The notes below the pieces were generated by a model. That model did not search any database, had not been told where the DNA came from, and saw nothing but the letters and a program-made list of their open reading frames with translations. From positions 55,368,510 through 55,432,509 of the forward strand of contig OX457024.1 of NCBI GenBank assembly GCA_949752745.1: a stretch of DNA of 64,000 bases, read 5' to 3'. Below, piece by piece: positions 31,300 through 43,294 of this stretch. The DNA is from Protula sp. h YS-2021 (Eukaryota > Annelida > Polychaeta > Sabellida > Serpulidae). The position numbers and the translations under genes were made by a program. Position 1 is the first letter of the stretch, and each line of letters opens with the position of its first letter.

Positions 31300-32798
31300 C
31301 TACGGAAAGGATTGGGGAGCTAGGCACCACTCCGTGTGGATTACTTGACCTACTCTGGAAGCCAAATCGGCCAGAACATTGAGTTTTCCCGCCAAATGTC
31401 GCGCCGAGCTAAGGACAGGATTTTGTAGGTCAACATTGATAGAGGGAGGGATCTGGTCCCCCCTTGCCTGCTTAAATATGCAACGGCTGTTGAGTTGTCG
31501 AGGAGAAATAGAACACTCCTGCCCCGGAGTTGGTCGGACAGTTTGTTCAGTGCTATCCAAAGGACCCGTAGTTCCAGCCAGTTTATGTGGTACTTTCTGA
31601 AAGAGGGGGGCCATTTGCCCTTTCACATCTGCCGTTGGCAATGTACTACCCCATCCCCCTTGGGATGCATCCGTTTGGAGCTCTATTTCCGGGGCCGGGG
31701 GTGGAAGGGTGTGCAGTCGTTTAAGATCTGTGGATTGGTCCAACAGGATAGAGAGGCCAGGGCAGTCTGCGACACGGTCATTTTTGCCTGACGGCACCTC
31801 CCTTGTCTGAGGGCCCTTCTTTCCAGTCTTTGGAAAGGTCTGTAGTGCAGACGGCCCAGGGGGACTGTACGCTCTGTGGCTACTAAGAGACCTAGTAAGG
31901 ACTTCATGGGATGCAGTCTTACCTTTTTTCCTGCTTGGATCCCTCGTATGCCCTGTGTGATTTTTTTGTTGCCTTTCTGCTGTGGGAGAGGCTCTCGCAC
32001 TTACCAGATCCCACCTTTCCCCGAGAAAGACGATGTCTTGTTTGGGTGTTAGCTCCGATTTGGGGAGATTGACCACTAAACCTACCTGTAAGGCTTTGCG
32101 CACTAGTGCAAGGGTTTGGCGGTGGGCCGTTCCCCTGTCTTCGTATGCCAGAAACCAATCGTCCAGGTACTGAAGCACGAACATACCTTCTAACTTGGCC
32201 CATGCCTTGAGTACTCTCATTACTTTTGAAAATACGTATGGGGCCGTGGAGAGACCGAAAGGAAGTGCCCGAAACCAGAATCGCTTTGGGCCTATTTGAA
32301 AGGCTAGAAACTTTCTCGCTGACCGGTGCATTGGGATGTGGAGATAGGCGTCTGAAAGGTCTATGGATGCGCCCCACATCCCTTCCTGCAAGCTTTCTTT
32401 TATGACTTGACCGGTGTCCATCTGAAAGGAGGTTACCTGCAGGAAGTCGTTTAGGGCTGACAGATCTATGACTAGTCTCCAACCCCCCGATTTCTTTGGG
32501 ACCAAGAAAACCCTGCTGAAAATACTGATTGGTTTTCTGGTACTTCCTCTACTGCCATTTTTTCTCGGAGGCTTACGAGGACTTCCTGTAGGGCTACATC
32601 CCTTTCCGAGTCCCGTGGGTAGGCGGTGATTAGGTAGTGGGGGGCTATGTGGGCCAGTGGAATAGATGGTTGAAGGCCCCTCGTATCCCGCTTGAACGGT
32701 AGGGGGTAACCAACCTTCAACCTTCCCATTTCTTCCCATTTCTGCCAAAATTTGCCTAGCCTTCCTCCTACGGGAAAGGATGCGTTTAAGGCTAGCAA
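31300..32798 (-). pseudogene. DIRS reverse transcriptase and RNase H, frameshifted
   Basis: The RT opens with VFLVPKKSGGWRLVIDLSAL, then the catalytic block GASIDLSDAYLHIPM, RALPFGLSTAPYVFSKVM and FVLQYLDDWFLA. RNase H follows: LQTDASQGGWGS, then in another frame YHINWLELRVLW and FLLDNSTAVAYLSRQGGTRS, then back in the first frame with ARHLAGKLNVLADLASR. The two compensating shifts (about 31600 and 31420) and one at 32470 break the protein. A spacer of about 280 residues with no motif lies between RT and RNase H. YLDD is typical of the DIRS group. Confidence 0.88.
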
Positions 32799-32874
32799 AT
32801 TTTCTAAGTTTTCTGAGCTTAGTAAAGTATCGCCAGGAGACCAGGGAGTCTCTAGGCGGTACTTTGGTTGGCTG

Positions 32875-35179
32875 CTACCTGTTAGGTTGTGATGACTGCC
32901 CCTCCGTCTTGGCGACGTTGTTTGGCTTCTGTTTCTTGGGAGGAGGAGGCTGTGACTGCGTGCTGGGTCTCGCTTGATCCGCAGGCTGCCTGCATGACCT
33001 CTTGTGCTTTGGTGGGTGTCGGAAGGACGCTCCTGACATACGAGACATGAGTGCGTAATCCTGCGAGAGAGAACGGCTTTCCTGGTTCACACGTTCTACT
33101 TCCGCTGGGGGGAAGAGTTCCTTCTTCCCAAGGATGGATGCATGTCGCAGGTCTCTCAGTCCCTTCACGCTCGACCAGCAGTGCTGGAGAAACGCGTCCC
33201 GCCGGAGGAAAACCATGGAGGTCATGAGGAAGGTGGGCAGCTTGACTACATCTCTGGTCGCTAGGGCGAGGCATTCCAGAAGTTTAAAGGCCACCGGATC
33301 ATCGAGGTGTAGGCTCTCCCAGCGTGTCTTCAAGGCTTTCAGAGTGTGGTCTTGGAAAGACATGATATTGAGTATGTGACGGGAGGAAGACTCGATGGTC
33401 CTAGCGTCCTTCTCTACTAATGGGATGCCCGAATCGCTCCTGACCGATGGCATCCAAACTGTCCTCTTCGTCGGTTGTTCGAGTGCCTCCAGGGGTACTA
33501 GGTCGTCAGAAGACCTGTACGGGCCCGGTCTCACTGCACAGTGCTTAGATGCGTGAAAGCGCGAGAGAGTGCGGCCCTCGCTAGCATCCAGCTTCTTAAA
33601 TTCTTTGGAACGGACTGTGATAGCTTTGGCAATCCCTTCACTGGTCGAGAGCGCTATGAAGGAGTCCTGTGGAGGCAACACTGTCTGTGAGGTCATTCTT
33701 ATGGGGGAATCTTCCTTGTCAAGAGCTGGAGACCCAAAGGTGACGTTAGCCAGTCGCGCAATTTCTTTGACGGCGTCCCTGAACGGCACGTCCTCGGGGG
33801 CTATGGTGGATGAGGCTCCCGAGGGGGTCGGCTCCTCGCTGCGGGGGTGAGGTCTGGCGGAGAGGGGGTCCTGATGAGGCGTGCCTGATGCCGCAGGATC
33901 TTTCCAGAGCCTCTGACCGCTACCTGGGGATCTAATGCAATCCATCTCCCGTAAGGGGAGGCGGAAGTGGGCAGAGGGGGGGTTGTCGTCTGTTGTCCCC
34001 TCTGACTCTTTACCCTCGGACTCGTGTTCCTCAGAGTCCTGTCCACTGTCGTTTCCTGGCTGCCCTGCGTTTTGGTCAGTCGGTACTTCCCCAGACGGCG
34101 TGTAAATTTCTCGTTCTCTGTTGAGAGGGACTGCCGAGAGGGGTGCTGTAACCGATTGCAGGTCGTCATCATCCACTTGAATCAATCTCGAAGCCTGTCC
34201 CGACGGTGGGATCTCCGAGGAATCCTCATCACTAGCTGAGCCCGACTCTGACAGAGTATCTCGACGTGCCAGCAGGGGGGTGGCTGTGGGGAGCAGGGGC
34301 CGTCCTCTGGGGGACGAGAGATCGTGGCCGACGGCCTATGACGTTTTCTCGGTATCGGAGTGGATTCCTGACTCTGCAGGCGCAATTATAACTCTTGTAG
34401 TTGCTTCTGCATTTGAGTCTGTAAAGCTAAGAAGGCCGAAAACTCCCCTGGCCAATTCGGTGATTGGGTAGGGGGAGATGGCTCGAGCTGTGCTGGGATC
34501 CCCAACTGGCCAGCCGACGTTGTAAACGAAGCTCCCGACGCCGTATGAGTGACCGTCACTAGCTCCGGGGACTGGCACTTTGGCTTGGCATCAGTCTCTG
34601 GAGGTATGCCCAGTGTGTGTGGGGGGGGGGGGTTGCTGCCCAAGCTCTCCGCAGCGCTTCTCGTTCCCCTCCCTCGGGGATATCCACCTCAGCCACTGTT
34701 TCTGTAAAGGCCTTGGTTCTGAGTTTCTTGGCTTTTTTGCCCGTCACGGCCGCGTCAGATTCTGACCCTAAGTCTATCCTAACCGGGGTAGAGACTTGGT
34801 CCAGGATAACTGAGCTGGCTTTCCTCATTGTCTCTTCAACAAAGTCCTGGGTAATGAACGGAGTAGAGGAGAGAACACGGCGGCGATCCCGTCTACGGTC
34901 GTTTCGTGCCCTGTTCTTATAAATCAGTTTCCAGTCGTCTGGTGTGAGATCCTGGCACTCTGGGCACGTATGGAGTTCGTCACAGAGGGGCAAGCCACTA
35001 TTCCTCCGACAACGATCGCACACCGTATGAGGATTCCGCGCAGAGGGGTGGTGGGAGCACTGCAGCAGCTTAGGAGGCGAGCGCAGGGTGGCCTCTGTCA
35101 CATCTGAAAGACAAGCAGAAAATAAGCCATAAGTGACTGCAAAAGTATTCTGCAAGTAGACATAAATATATTTCAACAC
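32875..35179 (-). pseudogene. DIRS Gag-like zinc protein, frameshifted
   Basis: The N-terminal part has Cys/His pairs (QCSHHPSARNPHTVCDRC, ELHTCPECQDLTPDDW) followed by a basic run (RARNDRRRDRRRVL). The frame then changes at a G-tract (34619-34632) and again near 34385 and 34185. The last 436 codons (MIQVDDDDLQSVTAPL onward) are Ser/Pro/Glu-rich and end with a helical region. A CTTTCAG just ahead of the zinc region (about 35100) could be a splice acceptor. Assigned by position upstream of RT and by zinc-finger content; DIRS Gag proteins diverge strongly. Confidence 0.6.
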
Positions 35180-36169
35180 TGACGGAGCTACTGCAACTTA
35201 GCCAAGTAACCGAGCGTTGCTGGAGTTAACAGCCTCCTCTTTTTTTTAACTTAACCAGAATAAATTCTGACTTTCTGATCGAAAGCAATGCTTTAAGACG
35301 CTTTCCGGGTGCTTTCTACGGGAGGAGGACCGTAATGGGGGCAATCTATGGGTCCCAGTACCATAATCCCGACATGGGCCTCGGTCCCGTGACCAAAACG
35401 GGCCTCAGGCCAGAGATCCCCACGTGGGCTTCGGTACTTACTTCCATGCCCATGACGGTCCCTGGTCCGGGTGAACCCGTTATGGGCCTAAGTCCCCGAT
35501 ACTATGACCAAGATGGGACTTAGTGGGGGGGGGGAAGAAATGGCCACTGCCCTTCACGGTATCACCAGTCCCACAGCCCACAAGGCTGACATGGGATCGG
35601 TGCACCAAGTACGGTACAGAGTAGCCATAACGGTCCCCCGGCGGTCCCAGAATGGGTTTCGACGCCAAAAACGCCGGAAAACCCGCTAGAAAACGCCAAA
35701 AAGCATTTCTTCCTCCTGAACTGAGGTCAGAAATACACCACTGCCGGTGGACGCCTGACCAGTTCCAAGGAATAATAGCCAAAACCGTGACTGGCCATAC
35801 CGAGATGACACAGACACAAGGCAAGGCCTAGAGTCTAAGCAGGCACAGCAGACTGAAAAGACTCTAACAACTCCTAGGAGGTGTGTGCTGGAAACTAATA
35901 AAAAGTTCGATCCTGTAGACTTCTGTGGAGAAGAGAGGCACACTTCTCGGGACTGGGATAGGTGTCACCGTTCCGTGTAAACTCAACAACTACCTGACCG
36001 AAGTACAAGATGCTAAAATCCTTGCTTAAACGTTGGTTAATTCTATCCAAACAACTACACGAGCAAAATTAGTCCTTTAGATAAAAAATAAAACCACTAA
36101 AAGCAAAATCACACCTTGAACTAGTTCCCTTTTTCCAAAAAATTGCGGAGCACACAGAATGGCGTGTGT
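35180..36169. other. DIRS 5' leader region
   Basis: Non-coding, with five diverged tandem copies (35330-35530) of a roughly 45-bp GACATGGGCCTCGGTCCCGTGACC-type unit. No gene was recognised. The inverted terminal repeat begins at about 36170. Confidence 0.5.
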
Positions 36170-36383
36170 TGACGACGCCACACTTAAAGAGAAATGATTG
36201 ACAGCTTCAGTGACGTAGCACTTCGTGTTATCTGCATTCTCATTGGCTGGCTGGATGAAAGGCGGGATAGGGTTCATTCTATTTGCGAGAAAAAGTTTCT
36301 TTCTATTGTGTGGTAAATCTAACCAAAGGGAACCCCATCTAAAAGTGGAGATAAGCGAATTCTAAGCTTTTGCGAAGTAAAAC
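36170..36383 (-). repeat. DIRS inverted terminal repeat (right in window)
   Basis: Read on the - strand from the end: GTTTTACTTCGCAAAAGCTT, AGAATTCGCTTATCTCCAC, then the shared TTTAGATGGG..CCAATGAGAATGC block. The outer part is repeated in the internal complementary region at 28708-28746. Confidence 0.85.
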
Positions 36384-36590
36384 TGGCCTTTATGAAAATG
36401 TAATTTGTATTTTTTTTCATTGATGAATGCAATCAAACCAGGTTCAGTTGACCTTCGCCCCTCCCCCCCCCCCCCCGAGTGGTAATGGGGATTTTGCATA
36501 TTAACACGTGTTTCAGACGATTCTATTGCTTTTTTTAACCCTCGGACCCCCCCCCCTTCCCCCCTTCCCCCCTTCCCCTTCCTCCCCCTT
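36384..36590. other. C-rich junction between DIRS and Polinton B
   Basis: Contains poly-C runs (36462-36477, 36541-36595) and GGGGATTTTGCATATTAACACG, which resembles the left subterminal repeat of Polinton A. The outer left terminus of Polinton B is not visible here. It has diverged, or it was lost when the DIRS element inserted. Confidence 0.5.
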
Positions 36591-36593
36591 CCC

Positions 36594-36720
36594 CTATGGC
36601 TATATGACTTCAAAGTATATAAGGCATGTAGGCCAACTTCAACAGCGCATAAATTCGAAACTACTGGACTGACTTTATCACTAAAGTGTCCAGCAAGACT
36701 TTATCTTTCTTTCAAAAATG
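36594..36720 (+). repeat. Polinton B left inverted end with TATA box
   Basis: CTATGGCTATATGAC, GTATATAAGGCATGT, ACTTCAACAGCGCATAA and CAGCAAGACTTTATCTTTCT all recur, inverted, at 49475-49585. The TATATAAGG box (about 36615) precedes the first gene by about 115 bases and is present at both ends, so each end can drive inward transcription. Confidence 0.75.
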
Positions 36721-36734
36721 ATAGACAAATTGTG

Positions 36735-37121
36735 AATGAATTCAAGATGAGTGATACCTTAACTGTGCAGGCTGAAGATGGACACTTTGGTGGATTCATT
36801 AGAATCAAACGAAATGATAAATGGATTGGATTATCTGCTTTCCTCTGGAAGAAAGTAAATAACGTGCAGAAGCTGCGCAACATTGGCTTCAGTCTGTACG
36901 TAACAAAATCAAAGCGCTTACAATGGATTACGTACTACGACACGCGTTATGTCAACGCTTTTACACGTCTCTCACTTTGAAGGGAAAGACTATACCTGCT
37001 ACGTCGACTTCGACATCGAAGATGAATGGGCAACGCTACTGGAGGCAATGCCACAAATTAACAATATCCAGTTTCCAGTTTTTATTCATGGGAAGAGTGA
37101 CACTATTAAAAAGAACTCTTA
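36735..37121 (+). pseudogene. PC4-like protein, Polinton B copy
   Basis: Begins MNEFKMSDTLTVQAEDGHFG and continues FIRIKRNDKWIGLSAFLWKK and LRNIGFSLYVTKSKRLQW, closely matching the protein at 5578 of Polinton A. One frameshift near 36975 separates the C-terminal part (FEGKDYTCYVDFDIEDEWAT). No copy exists at the right end, although the flanking sequences are shared. Confidence 0.65.
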
Positions 37122-37180
37122 AGTAAGGTACAGAATCATATATTCTGAGAGACCTAGCAGTAAAGACGTATTTTTTTAAC

Positions 37181-37467
37181 ATGGATGTTATTTTCAAACG
37201 GATTTACGTAGACTTTATAATTGATGAATTAACTGGCTTTGTTTTGAGAAAGAACAGCTTTGGCACTTAGACGCCTTTTGGGACTTGGCGCACTACAACC
37301 TTAAAAGAACTGAATTGCACAACAGGTTTACTGTTTTATAACTGAAATAGAAGACGCAGAGGACTTTGGTTTTGATTCTGCATTTCACTTTGTTCGTACT
37401 GATATAGGGGTGTACGTTCGCGTGGTGGATTATTTGACACATTATTTTACAGAAGGAGAAAAGTGAA
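37181..37467 (+). pseudogene. Terminal-family protein, left copy in Polinton B
   Basis: Starts MDVIFKRIYVDFIIDELTGF, stops early, then reads on in another frame with EIEDAEDFGFDSAFHFVRTD. The same protein appears inverted at the right end (49453-49180) and, diverged, at 6276 in Polinton A. Function unknown. Stretch 37468-37846 shows only fragments (IETLDNVF, FVECVLS) related to the 6276 gene and no intact frame. Confidence 0.55.
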
Positions 37468-37846
37468 CCATGTAAGCATCTCAGCTGTTTCTTCACACAC
37501 GTATATAGAGACGTTGGATAATGTTTTCAAAGTGAACTTTGTTGAGTGTGTGCTTTCAACGCTTTTTTATCTTGAATCCGACTGGGTACTGGTAGTGAAG
37601 AACTGGAAAGCTGTTGGAAGGACAATTCCAAGAAATCGTTTCATCAAATCTTTTCTGAGCTCATGCTAGTTGTGGCTACTAGAGTTATTTTACATTATGC
37701 CGATAATGTTTCTCTGTCAACTGATATATCAGAGCTTGTCACGTTCAACAATGAGTCGAAGTGAATATAGACATTTGCAAAAGGCTTGAAGAACATTAAA
37801 GTTTATATGTATGAATTGTAATGCATAGCATGCTCTTCTAGCTGAT

Positions 37847-38898
37847 ATGGCGACAAAGAAAAGTACTTAGCTAATACTTACTTCAAACTTTGAATATCTG
37901 GAGCATTTGCAGGGCTAATAAGCTATAAAAACTACTGAAGCAAAACAAACAACCTGTAACATATTCCAAAGTGAAAAATTGGTGACAAAATCAAGATGCC
38001 TTTAGTTTACTTCAACCAGTGAAATATATATTTTAAAGACAACATATCATTGATGATATGAGGGATGTGGACGTAGCAGATGTGACCAACATTGCAGAAC
38101 ATAATGAAGGCAATAACTTTCTACTCATTGTCATTGATGTCTTTTTCAAACACTTGTGGGTACAACCTATTCCAAACAAAAGTCATACTAATGTCATTCA
38201 AGCATTCCAAAAGATTTTTCAAGAAACAACAAGAAGACCCAGAACATTAAAGTCAGATAATGGAACAGAATTTAAGAATGGATGAGTAAAGCAATTTCTA
38301 AAGAAGGAAGGCATTCATGCACATACTACTAAGAATGAGACGAAAGTCAACTTTGTTGAAGCAGCTATGCGTACTGCCAAATGATGCATCGCTATTTTCT
38401 ACATCGGCAAACGTATTGGTATACAGAAATTTTGCAAGACTTAGTCTAAAATTATAATCATAGATCTCATGGATCCTTACCAAATGGATTATCACCGATA
38501 GACATTACTAAAGTATGGAAACAAATGTATATTAATAAATTGAAATCAAAGAAAAAGCCAAAATCTTACAAGTTTAACATTGGTCAACAAGTTTGATGTT
38601 CACACATGAAATATGTATTTGAAAGGGATTTAAATATGAAATGGACAAGCGAAGTGTTCATTTTCACACATCATTGTAAGAAGCAAGGAATCAATTACAT
38701 CGTTTAAAGACCTGTTAGATGAAGATATTGATAGTCATTTGTATGAAGAAGAATTACAAGCAATTACAAAAGACATTCAGTCTCTATACAAAACTGAAAA
38801 AGTTTTGAAGACACGAAAAGACGAGGTGTGAAAAAAGTGTTTGTCAAGTGGTTACGCTGAGAAAAGAAATTTAATAGTTTTTCAAGAAATCTGATATT
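37847..38898 (+). pseudogene. Polinton B integrase, many stops
   Basis: Homologue of 6982-8070. Recognisable blocks are FLLIVIDVFFKHLWVQPIPN, LKSDNGTEFKNG, VNFVEAAMRTAK and a decayed chromodomain (about 38780-38890). Unlike copy A, the VNFVEAAM block still carries a Glu where the third catalytic residue is expected. At least six stops or shifts interrupt it. Confidence 0.85.
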
Positions 38899-38906
38899 CA
38901 AACACT

Positions 38907-39545
38907 ATGAAGCATCCGTTTACATGTCTGGTTTTTGGACCAAGAGGTAGTGGAAAAAGTCTTATGAAATCATTCATTGAGCAAAAAGTCATTCAACCAT
39001 TTCCTAATAATATCTTATGGCTCTATACTGCGGATCCACCTTTGTACAAAGGTATGAAAAGAGTGACGTTTCAACAAGATATTCCAGAGGATATTGAAAA
39101 GTGTTTCAATCCGAAACGGAATAATTTACTCATTATTGATGATCTCATGAGCAAATACCATAGTGACGAACGCATGACCAAATTGTTTAGTGTTGGAAGT
39201 AGTCCAAAAAATCTAACTATTATTGTCATCGCACACATCTATTTCACCATGGAAATGAAATGTGTTATATTAGTTTAAATACACATTACAGTATTCTCTT
39301 TCAAAATCCAAGGGATAGTCAACAGATTAGTACATTGCCTCGGTAAATGTATCCAGGAAAATCTCAGTTTTTAATTTAGGCACATCAAGATGCTACAAGT
39401 AAACCTCATGGTTATTTATTTCTTGATTTAAAGTCAAAGACAGAAGATAAGTTACGTAATCGCACAGGAATCTACCAAATGATACATATTATGTTTACGT
39501 GAATAATAATAGTGTACGAAGAAGAGTTTACAATAGTTTGGTAGT
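38907..39545 (+). pseudogene. Polinton B packaging ATPase
   Basis: Starts MKHPFTCLVFGPRGSGKS, so the P-loop reads GPRGSGKS. The Walker B strand is intact (LLIIDDLMSKYHSDERM). The frame is lost after EMKCVILV (39278); conserved NPRDSQQISTL and KPHGYLF words follow in other frames to about 39545. Confidence 0.85.
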
Positions 39546-39555
39546 GAACATCAAC

Positions 39556-39882
39556 ATGTCTAGACGAATTCGAGCAAATCAACCATTTCTTCATTTATTA
39601 GCACACAGTAGTGCTAAACGATGTAAATCCTAATTGAAACAAGCTACAGAAGATGAATTAGCCAGTTTGTTTAAAATATGTTTTAATATATTGCATGGGC
39701 ACTTACCATTGAAGTCACATATGTATAAAAAAATTAAAGCGTGAACAATAAACCATTCGACAATTGGCTGATAAGAAATTTCCCTTGAGTGTAAAAAGAA
39801 ATTGATTAATCAAAAAGGTGGATTTATTGGAATCATTGCAGGAATTGCACTTCCATTATTAACTCAATTAATATTAAAATAA
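39556..39882 (+). pseudogene. Small hydrophobic-tail protein, Polinton B copy
   Basis: MSRRIRANQPFLHLLAHSSA, then several stops, then LINQKGGFIGIIAGIALPLL. Same length and ending as the gene at 8716-9041. Confidence 0.65.
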
Positions 39883-39883
39883 A

Positions 39884-40436
39884 GCATGCATTGAAAATGA
39901 TCCTTATTCCTGAATCCTAATATAGAAAATTATTATCAAGTCAACCTCCAAAGAAGGATATTAAAGCTAAAGTGAATAAACTTTTAAAAAACAAACGAAA
40001 TCGTGTAACTGATATAGAAATGTCTGAACTTCTTGATCGCCATTTAGAACAATTCAGTCGTAATAGCAACAAAAGTCTGCTGTAACATCTGCTGCAGAAA
40101 AATCAGAAAAGTCACAACAGTTAACATTTTAAAACCATTTTCAACCTATATATCATGTGAAAGTAGCACAACTTCTGGCGCAACTTAACGAGTATGGTAC
40201 AAGATGGACAGATAAGAATGAACTTGTGTTGAAACTGGAGATGCAATTGAAAATTCGCTACAAGAAGAAAAAACGACATGTACCAACTCGAGGACGGAAG
40301 CAGTTTATTCAGAAATAGTAGATGCAAATATTTTAATGTTTTTAACAAAAAGGCAACTCTTGAAGATATTTCAAAAGAAATGAAACAGCGTCAACAAAAA
40401 CAAATTCCTGAAGGATGGAAAAATTTTAACTTGGTT
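39884..40436 (+). pseudogene. Basic hypothetical protein, Polinton B copy
   Basis: Homologue of 9038-9622. The start codon position is changed (the matching site reads ATA). KVNKLLKNKRNRVTDIEMSE, FNLYIM and EDISKEMKQRQQKQIPEGW remain recognisable. Several stops and shifts interrupt it. Confidence 0.6.
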
Positions 40437-40660
40437 TAAAGGGTTTTGTTGCAAGAAAATGAAGCTACAACCCAGATTCTTGTAAAAATAGGGTATGCAA
40501 GTACTTGTTGTCAAATCATAGATAGCAACAATGTGGACCACGGATGCAACATACGTGCAGTCGCAACGCACGTAATGTATAGAGTGTTTAACGGTACGCG
40601 CCATGAACGACGCAATGTATATACGCATCCAGTCCGTCAACTGACATATACAATTACGTC
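40415..40660 (+). pseudogene. Myristoylated small protein, Polinton B copy
   Basis: Matches 9607-9807. A base is missing right after the ATG, so GKILTWFKGFCCKK lies out of frame with it. The later YASTCCQIID block is also recognisable. The conserved Gly, Thr and Cys cluster support the anchor prediction. Confidence 0.5.
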
Positions 40661-40663
40661 ATC

Positions 40664-41383
40664 ATGGCGTCAACAAGTTTTCATGCTACTTTGCCAGTAA
40701 TGCTAGCAGAAACTTTTACCCTACTAATAAAGCCTCTAATTATCAAACTCATTTGCCTCGTACACTTATTTAAAGGAAAATATGAAGTGGCCTTACCTGA
40801 AATTAACTACCCACATACATGGGCGACAATGAGAAAAGGAATGGACTATATTATTGATTTTCGGTCATCATTAGATGATACGTTTCATTCCATATAGTTA
40901 CTATTGATCGATAGCTGAAATGTGTAATGTAATAAATGAAGCATTAGCAATATCTAATATGGAAACTCTATTTGGTTAAAGTATGGACGAAGAGTTTTTC
41001 TTACTTTGATAAATGATTATAAAATTGTCTTTTCTACTGGATTAGCTGAGATTTAAGGATTTATGTCAGATCAATGGCATAAACAAACTGGTCCTGCTGA
41101 ACATAAAGCAGATGTGAAACGTGGATTTTATGCACTTTATGTATATTGTAGTATTTTTGAACTAGTTGGAGATTATTATGTTGCTTTACTACGTCCTGTT
41201 CCCATTCAAGGTCTTGATGGTAATATTATTATGAAAACTTATGAAGAACCCCATTACGTACCTGTTAACACATCAAAATTTGACACGGTAGGAATCAGTA
41301 TTAAAGATAACACAGATCATAATGTTGCTTTTTAAACTGGAAAAGTGATCTGTAAACTTCATTTTCGACAAAAAGTATTATGA
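40664..41383 (+). pseudogene. Penton-like minor capsid, Polinton B copy
   Basis: MASTSFHATLPVM, YEVALPEINYPHTWATMRKG, VGDYYVALLRPVPIQG and YVPVNTSKFDTVGISIK mirror the copy-A gene. Shifts occur near 40720 and 40900 and stops near 40980, 41056 and 41336. Confidence 0.78.
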
Positions 41384-41661
41384 ATATATTGTGAATGCAT
41401 ATAGAACCCATTTTTTCATCAAGTGGGTGGTGATTTACCAGAACATTTAAAGGTGCACGAATACAATATATCATTAAGACAGTGGCTAAAATTGTTGCGC
41501 CTCATCTGAAGAAGGCTGCAAAGAATGTGGTTAAAGACGTAACTGGTCATGTAGCTCAAGAAGTTGTTGGTGCTATTGATAGGCAAAGTACACCAAACAA
41601 AGTTGGTTAAAGGAGAAGGAAATTGAAAGGAACAACATCAAAAGATATATTTGTAAAATAA
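41380..41661 (+). pseudogene. pVI-like virion protein, Polinton B copy
   Basis: Overlaps the penton stop as in copy A. Blocks equivalent to GARIQY, IKTVAKIVAPHLKKAAK and the basic tail are present in mixed frames. A deletion removes part of the amphipathic segment. Confidence 0.55.
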
Positions 41662-42109
41662 GATAAAACATATAATGTCAATCATACATAACCATTTTTG
41701 TGACTGTCTTCTTTCTCCATTTGAATGGTTTCGTATACCACCAACACAAACTACTGTAGAAAAAAGTTATGTAGACTTTCAGTCACTCACTGACATTAGA
41801 GATGGTGCCCCAATAGAATTTTATATGCCTGCTAGTACAGAAGAATATTAAGATTTAAAGAGTAGTAGACTTCATATTGTATTACCGTTATCAAGAGAGA
41901 TGGTACAGTTTGTGGTGTAGATGTAAATGTAACATCCATCACTGATTTTCTTATTGGTTTATAGTCTAATATTGAATTATTTCTGAATGATCAATTGATT
42001 TTACATAGTAACAATTCCCATGGTTAAACAAGCATCATTTCTCACTCCATCCATGATTCATAAGAAATTCTTGATTCTGAACGCTCTATGCGGCTAGTCT
42101 ATAAGGATG

Positions 42110-43030
42110 TCGTGGTCCGTACTTTCGAATTTGGGGGTGAAATTGGTCACGACGTGTTTTGTTTGAAAGTGTTTGGAATGGGGTACCAGAATCAGTTGCG
42201 AATGAAATAAGAGTTCTTTAGGTATAAACATTATATTTGTTTAATACAACTTATTAACAATTAATTAATATAGCAATTACAATTTAATAACCAACCTTTG
42301 ATCGTTTCTTTCGTTGCGCAACACGACGCCTTTATTCCAAATTTGGTCCCTTGTTCGAATCCAGAAACACGTTCAATACTAGAACTTTATTATCTATTTC
42401 CTAATAGTGGTATATCCTTAAACTTGTATCTTTAAATAATTAACTAATTTTCTTCTGTGACTGGGAGGCGGTGGGTGTCGAAAAGCTCTCTCTTACTGAC
42501 TCTCTGGCCTTTTCGAAGTGCTTGCCTATGTATTTAACCCCCTCACACGTGACCTGACCAAAAGCTCACCAATCGACGTAATAATAACTTAATAACTGCG
42601 GGTAATTGCTTGTTGACAGCAAATCCGCTGAGATTGTTAACATAGTAATTAACACATTGTATTTATTTAATCCGTCTTAACAATTAAGGAGTAAGACACC
42701 CCAGACTGAATGACTGCTGACAGGGATTAAGTCTACTTATACTCTTAGTGCCTTAATTGTTAAGACGTTTGATGTAATTAACACACAATGTTTCAAAAGG
42801 ACTCCCTCTTAAAATAATGTTTTGTTTTCGACCTGATATTTTGACTTAAAAAAACTTATAATTAAAAATAACATGCGGAAGCTAAAATATGGATTCCGAC
42901 AAGGATACTGGATAAATGAATTCTCATGCGGTGAAATTATCCAATCACGGAAAACATATAACAGGTTTTCATGTAAATAATGAGGGTGGTGAAACAGCTG
43001 GAGTAATAAATAATGGTTAACATAATCGTT
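42110..43030 (-). mobile_element. Unidentified insertion in the capsid gene
   Basis: Foreign to the capsid gene and absent from copy A. On the - strand it offers GGGTTAAATACATAG and later AATAAAGTTC, so a promoter and poly(A) signal order like a solo LTR is possible. An inner hairpin pairs CGTCTTAACAATTAAGG (about 42683) with CCTTAATTGTTAAGACG (about 42752). Ends and target duplication could not be fixed. Confidence 0.35.
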
Positions 43031-43294
43031 ATTTGCAAACACGACTGAGCCCTGAGTTTGTGCTTACAGGTGTCTTAAGAGTAGATTTGTTTGAAAAGGA
43101 TCGTTATTTTCCCAATGGAATGAGCATGAAATGAGTTTGTGCTTACAGGTGCCTTAAGAGTAGATATGTTATCGTTATCTTCCCAATGGAATGGGTATGG
43201 AATTGCGTTTGCATAGGCAGAAAGAAGAATATTTATTAATGGCTGTGTATGATACTGTTAAGGTAGAAATGAGATTAGCGTTTTTGCGAGGGCT

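Larger units (their letters stand above)
28374..36383 (-). mobile_element. DIRS-type tyrosine-recombinase retrotransposon
   Basis: About 8.0 kb on the - strand, carrying in order a Gag-like zinc protein, reverse transcriptase with RNase H, and tyrosine recombinase. There is no aspartic protease and no DDE integrase, as is usual for DIRS. The termini are inverted repeats: 28430-28600 and 36170-36325 share GATTTACCACACAATAGAAAG and CTTTCATCCAGCCAGCCAATG. An internal complementary region near 28661-28746 matches both outer ends. This is the layout expected of DIRS1-like elements, which replicate through a circular intermediate and leave no target duplication. Several frame shifts suggest it is inactive. 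Confidence 0.92.
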
